Source: Pseudomonadales bacterium (GTDB taxonomy: Bacteria > Pseudomonadota > Gammaproteobacteria > Pseudomonadales > Pseudohongiellaceae). From it: 64,000 nucleotides of DNA. Shown here in pieces: positions 61,300 to 64,000 of the stretch. Made by a program: the position numbers and the translations under genes. The stretch covers positions 744,001 to 808,000 of the forward strand of contig WLWQ01000003.1 of assembly GCA_012103535.1 (NCBI GenBank). Direction: 5' to 3'. The notes below the pieces were generated by a model that saw only the letters and a list, made by a program, of their open reading frames with translations, had not been told where the DNA came from and made no database searches. Numbering within the stretch: position 1 is the first letter of the stretch; every line of letters begins with the position of its first letter.

Positions 61300-61852
61300 G
61301 ACCAACTCCAAACAATTGTCCGTGACTTACATACACAAGGAAGTAAACAACAGCGCCCGCTACTACCGCTATTAAATCCCGCCAAAGCCAAGTTAACTCC
61401 GGTTCAATAGTAGACTTATTCACTTGTCGAAGTGTTACAAATTTCAGACCGGCCCAGAGAGTAAAACTTCCAAAGAGAAGCATGGACGCCAAATCACCAT
61501 TAGCCCATAAATGCGCAAATCCCCAAATAACCACACCGAGCAGCATAGGGTTTCTTAGTTGCCAGCGCAGATACGACATCGGGATATTTCCAGCAACTAG
61601 CAATATAAAAGCAGGAATCATCAGGATTGATGAGATATAGCGCAGTTCAAAAACAGGCTCCCAGATCATGACAAAGGGAGCGATGGATTTTCCCCAAATA
61701 ATTAGACCTAATCCCGCCAATGCAAAGAGAGAGTAGATGCCCATGTAGGGGCCAACCCCTAACAGATCGTTTCTTAGCTTGTCTCGCAAGCCAAATTCTC
61801 TGAGGAGATGGGGCAATATAAACAGGATTAAGCCCAGGCAAAGGACGAACAC
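61286..61852 (-). CDS. NnrU family membrane protein
   Basis: A 188-residue protein with five or six membrane helices. LGVGPYMGIYSLFALAGLGLIIWG and LRNPMLLGVVIWGFAHLWANGDLASMLLFG are the NnrU signature (the latter is nearly invariant). The family was named for nitric-oxide-reduction gene clusters, but it also appears without denitrification genes, and none are seen here. GTG start at 61850-61852. The first of two minus-strand genes. Confidence 0.88.
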   Translation of the reverse strand: MFVLCLGLILFILPHLLREFGLRDKLRNDLLGVGPYMGIYSLFALAGLGLIIWGKSIAPFVMIWEPVFELRYISSILMIPAFILLVAGNIPMSYLRWQLRNPMLLGVVIWGFAHLWANGDLASMLLFGSFTLWAGLKFVTLRQVNKSTIEPELTWLWRDLIAVVAGAVVYFLVYVSHGQLFGVGLAFN

Positions 61853-61969
61853 GAAGTGAATTTCTCGTTAGCAGGTAAAGCACCAGTGTAGCACGTTCTC
61901 CCGGTTTATAAGGGCTGAAGCGCCTAATTTTCGGGGCTTTTCAGGCTTTTCCTGCATAGAAGAGATCGC

Positions 61970-62004
61970 TTGACATCGTAATTAATTAAATGTTTAATTA
62001 ATTA
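61970..62004 (+). promoter_or_regulatory. Promoter with overlapping 12-bp palindromic operator for the TetR operon
   Basis: TTGACA (61970-61975) and TTTAAT (61993-61998) lie 17 bases apart. A perfect inverted repeat, TAATTAATTAAA (61979-61990) and TTTAATTAATTA (61993-62004) with TG between, covers the spacer and -10. This is the classic arrangement for TetR autorepression of the operon that starts at 62039. Confidence 0.65.
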
Positions 62005-62038
62005 AACCTTAGGATTACTTAATCACAACGGAACACAA

Positions 62039-62680
62039 ATGGCGGAATCAACGGCAGCTAAATCAAACGTCGGTAGGCCTGCTGGCAGGGATAGCGAGAA
62101 GGTTCGTTCTGATCTTATTGAGGCTGCTAGACAACATTTTTTGGCGCGGGAATTTAAGGCGGTTTCCATTCGGCAGATTGCAGAATCGGCAGGCGTTAAC
62201 GGCGCCATGGTCAACTATTACTTCGGTGGAAAAAAAGGCCTCTATCTCGCCATGGTGGAAGATGTATTAAACGAGCTAAACACAAATTTAAGCAGTTTAA
62301 ACACTGCCAACGAGATTACCTTGGCCGAATTCGGTCAGAGCTATTCTCTTGTTCTCGCCAGAAATCCTTGGTGGCCAAACTTTATGATACGGGAAGTATT
62401 ATTCAGTGAAGGCGAAGTGCGAGAAGCAGTAATAGAAAAGTTTGGAACTGTAATCGGGCCAAAACTTTTGCACCTGGTACAACAACAAATTGACAACGGT
62501 CAATTCCGACAAGATCTAAATCCACAACTGACGCTGATTGCATTTATGGGCATGACAATTTTTCCTTTTCTCGCAAGACCTGTAATCGAACAGGTATTCG
62601 GAATGAAGGTTGATGAGTCATTCGTGCATGCAATCTCCGAACACAATCAACAGTTGTTCTTGCATGGCGCAAGTGCCTGA
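62039..62680 (+). CDS. TetR-family regulator (CecR-like)
   Basis: A 213-residue protein. The N-terminal helix-turn-helix reads RSDLIEAARQHFLAREFKAVSIRQIAESAGVNGAMVNYYFGGKKGLYLAM, and a C-terminal ligand domain follows with LARNPWWPNFMIREVL. It heads an operon with an HlyD-type lipoprotein and an ABC ATPase, the same order as E. coli cecR-ybhGFSR, where CecR controls a drug exporter. The palindromic operator at 61979-62004 is probably its own site. GAACACAA spacing follows a GGA ribosome site. Confidence 0.85.
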   Translation: MAESTAAKSNVGRPAGRDSEKVRSDLIEAARQHFLAREFKAVSIRQIAESAGVNGAMVNYYFGGKKGLYLAMVEDVLNELNTNLSSLNTANEITLAEFGQSYSLVLARNPWWPNFMIREVLFSEGEVREAVIEKFGTVIGPKLLHLVQQQIDNGQFRQDLNPQLTLIAFMGMTIFPFLARPVIEQVFGMKVDESFVHAISEHNQQLFLHGASA

Positions 62681-62694
62681 ACTTGGTATTGATT

Positions 62695-63648
62695 ATGACT
62701 AAATCACTAATCCAACTATTTACTGGCTTCCTCTTAATCAGCGTATTAGTCGCTTGCGAAGAGCAGCCACTAATGGCAGTAGGTCAATTGGAATCAGATC
62801 GGGTCGAAATAATTGCCGAATCGAATGAGCCAATCATTTCGATTCCGGTATTGGAAGGCGACAGTCTAAATCTAGGCGGCATCATCCTACGTCAGGATAC
62901 AAATAGACTCGATATAAAAATTCGCGAAGCGGAAGCCAATATCGAACGCATTCAGGCAATTCTGGATGAACAGATAGCAGGACCAAGAATTGAAATTATC
63001 GATGCCATGAAGGCAAATCTTCTGGAAGCAAATATTGAAAGTGATTTTCGCGACCGTGAGCTTAATCGGCTAGTGGGTCTGCGGGAACAAAATCTGACAT
63101 CGATTGAAAGCGTCGATACGGCAGAGATGCTGCTGCAGCGAGCAAACGCCCGAATAAGTCTATTTGCAGCACAACTCGCGGAATTGGAGGCCGGTACACG
63201 AGTAGAGCAAATTGAACAAACCAGGCATCAGCTGAATCAGGCAGGTATACAAATGAGCAGTCTCCGCTTCGATCGCGAACGTCTGTTTGTTATTGCCACA
63301 GCGCCGGGTATTGTCGACTCGTTGCCTTTCGAAGTCGGAGAGCGACCACGAGTTGGTGATGTAGTGGCTGTCTTACTTGCAGGCCCTCAACCCTATGCTC
63401 GTGTTTATATCCCGGAAACGGTGCGAGTTAGTGTGAACATTGGGACTCAACTACAGGTTCACATAGACGGCCTGGAAGCACCTGTTACCGGAACAGTTAG
63501 GCGAATCGCATCGGAATCGAGTTTTACGCCTTACTTTGCACTTACCGAAAGGGATCGCAGCAGACTCTCCTATATGGCCGAAATTGCCTTGCAAGAAACC
63601 GGAATTCGATTGCCGGAAGGCGTTCCGGTTCAAGTCTACTTTGAATAG
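62695..63648 (+). CDS. HlyD-type membrane fusion lipoprotein
   Basis: 317 residues from the ATG at 62695; a TTG four codons earlier is also possible. A lipobox (LVAC) puts the lipid on Cys21. Then two beta barrel strands (VGQLESDRVEIIAESNEPIISIPVLEGDSLNLGGII), a long coiled hairpin (IREAEANIERIQAILDEQ through EQTRHQLNQAGIQMSSLRFDRE), a second barrel half (ATAPGIVDSLPFEVGE, ARVYIPETVRV), and the C-terminal TLVPE-like tail. YbhG is the E. coli counterpart. It would link the ABC exporter to the outer-membrane side. Confidence 0.85.
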   Translation: MTKSLIQLFTGFLLISVLVACEEQPLMAVGQLESDRVEIIAESNEPIISIPVLEGDSLNLGGIILRQDTNRLDIKIREAEANIERIQAILDEQIAGPRIEIIDAMKANLLEANIESDFRDRELNRLVGLREQNLTSIESVDTAEMLLQRANARISLFAAQLAELEAGTRVEQIEQTRHQLNQAGIQMSSLRFDRERLFVIATAPGIVDSLPFEVGERPRVGDVVAVLLAGPQPYARVYIPETVRVSVNIGTQLQVHIDGLEAPVTGTVRRIASESSFTPYFALTERDRSRLSYMAEIALQETGIRLPEGVPVQVYFE

Positions 63649-63650
63649 CC

Positions 63651-64000
63651 ATGAGTGATTCTGAATTTGCAATTACATCTCAGGGATTGACCCGACGCTT
63701 CGGGTCGCTGATTGCAGTTAATGAAGTTGATCTGAAAATTCCTCGAGGCCAGATCTATGGCTTTCTCGGACCCAATGGATCTGGCAAGTCCACCACAATA
63801 CGAATGTTATGTGGATTGTTAACTCCCAGTGCAGGTTCTGCACAAGTGCTGGGGATGGATACCCGTAAGGAATCTGAAAAGCTAAAGCAACTAATTGGCT
63901 ATATGACCCAGAGGTTCTCATTATTCGAAGACATGTCCGTCATGGAAAACCTGCGATTTATAAGCGAGATCTATGCAATTGATCGTAAGTCCCGGAAGAC
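63651..64000 (+). CDS. ABC transporter ATP-binding protein (partial)
   Basis: The ATG at 63651 follows the HlyD stop by two bases; the gene runs off the window after 116 codons. GFLGPNGSGKSTTIRML is the Walker A motif, and YMTQRFSLFEDMSVMENLRF the Q-loop region. In the YbhF type two such domains are fused. With the regulator and HlyD genes it forms a CecR-YbhGF-like exporter operon; the permease genes should follow outside the window. Confidence 0.9.
   Translation, partial: MSDSEFAITSQGLTRRFGSLIAVNEVDLKIPRGQIYGFLGPNGSGKSTTIRMLCGLLTPSAGSAQVLGMDTRKESEKLKQLIGYMTQRFSLFEDMSVMENLRFISEIYAIDRKSRK

Overview
The window looks like chromosome of a Gram-negative, probably marine, gammaproteobacterium of moderate G+C (somewhat below 50% by eye). 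Supporting signs are a divergent finR-fpr pair typical of Pseudomonas relatives, lipobox and Tat signals, an HpaR-type MarR regulator, NnrU, GtrA, and many secreted oxidoreductases (PQQ, GMC, GFO/IDH/MocA families) of the sort found in heterotrophic marine lineages. The exact family cannot be decided from the sequence. I see no tRNA, rRNA, CRISPR array, insertion sequence or prophage.

Layout. 1-2.5 kb: the end of an MscS channel, a DUF3667 membrane protein, a 0.8-kb gene-free stretch with palindromes and a structured-RNA candidate, and a DoxX-like protein. 2.5-10.5 kb: a minus-strand glycoside catabolic run (sulfatase, three sugar isomerase/dehydrogenase-type enzymes, a GMC dehydrogenase with its Tat-borne small subunit, and a DUF1080 3-keto-glycoside hydrolase-like protein). 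10.6-14.5 kb: an M48 lipoprotein, a CBS-GGDEF cyclase, a Tyr/Gly-rich secreted protein and an EAL-HDOD protein. 14.6-20.2 kb: a methyltransferase facing a tightly packed seven-gene minus-strand run that ends in a cyanophycin-synthetase-like ATP-grasp protein with a short, P-loop-less Mur remnant. 20.3-25.2 kb: two paralogous haem-PQQ lipoproteins with decayed copies of a gene tail between them, plus a CHRD protein. 25.3-28.7 kb: a tannase-like esterase, YedK and S-formylglutathione hydrolase. 28.7-32.6 kb: a four-gene locus (GtrA, DprE1-like, DprE2-like, HAD-UbiA fusion) that looks like a polyprenyl-phospho-D-arabinose pathway. 32.7-38.3 kb: an inositol monophosphatase-like enzyme, a redoxin-haem-copper monooxygenase fusion, a frameshifted DUF1801 gene and an S9 peptidase. 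38.4-45.6 kb: DUF3237, an RND/MMPL exporter, FinR, Fpr, a Tat-secreted TIM-barrel protein and an arylsulfotransferase-like gene broken by an in-frame TAG. 45.6-53.9 kb: a divergent aromatic meta-cleavage locus with MarR regulator, VanA-like Rieske oxygenase, LigA/LigB dioxygenase, downstream enzymes and a sodium symporter. 53.9-64 kb: an MBL lipoprotein, a redoxin, a secreted unknown, a second RND/MMPL protein, a small cytochrome, a ClpP-like protease, NnrU, and a TetR-HlyD-ABC exporter operon cut off by the window end.

How they work together. Most genes belong to catabolism at the cell envelope: oxidation of glycosides and alcohols in the periplasm with electrons passed to haem c, uptake and ring cleavage of a (probably methoxylated) aromatic acid, and export or envelope maintenance. 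The least ordinary items are the arabinose-donor locus with a HAD-UbiA fusion, the degenerate cyanophycin-synthetase-like operon, the three-fold 58-bp repeat of a PQQ gene tail, and the redoxin-haem-copper fusion.
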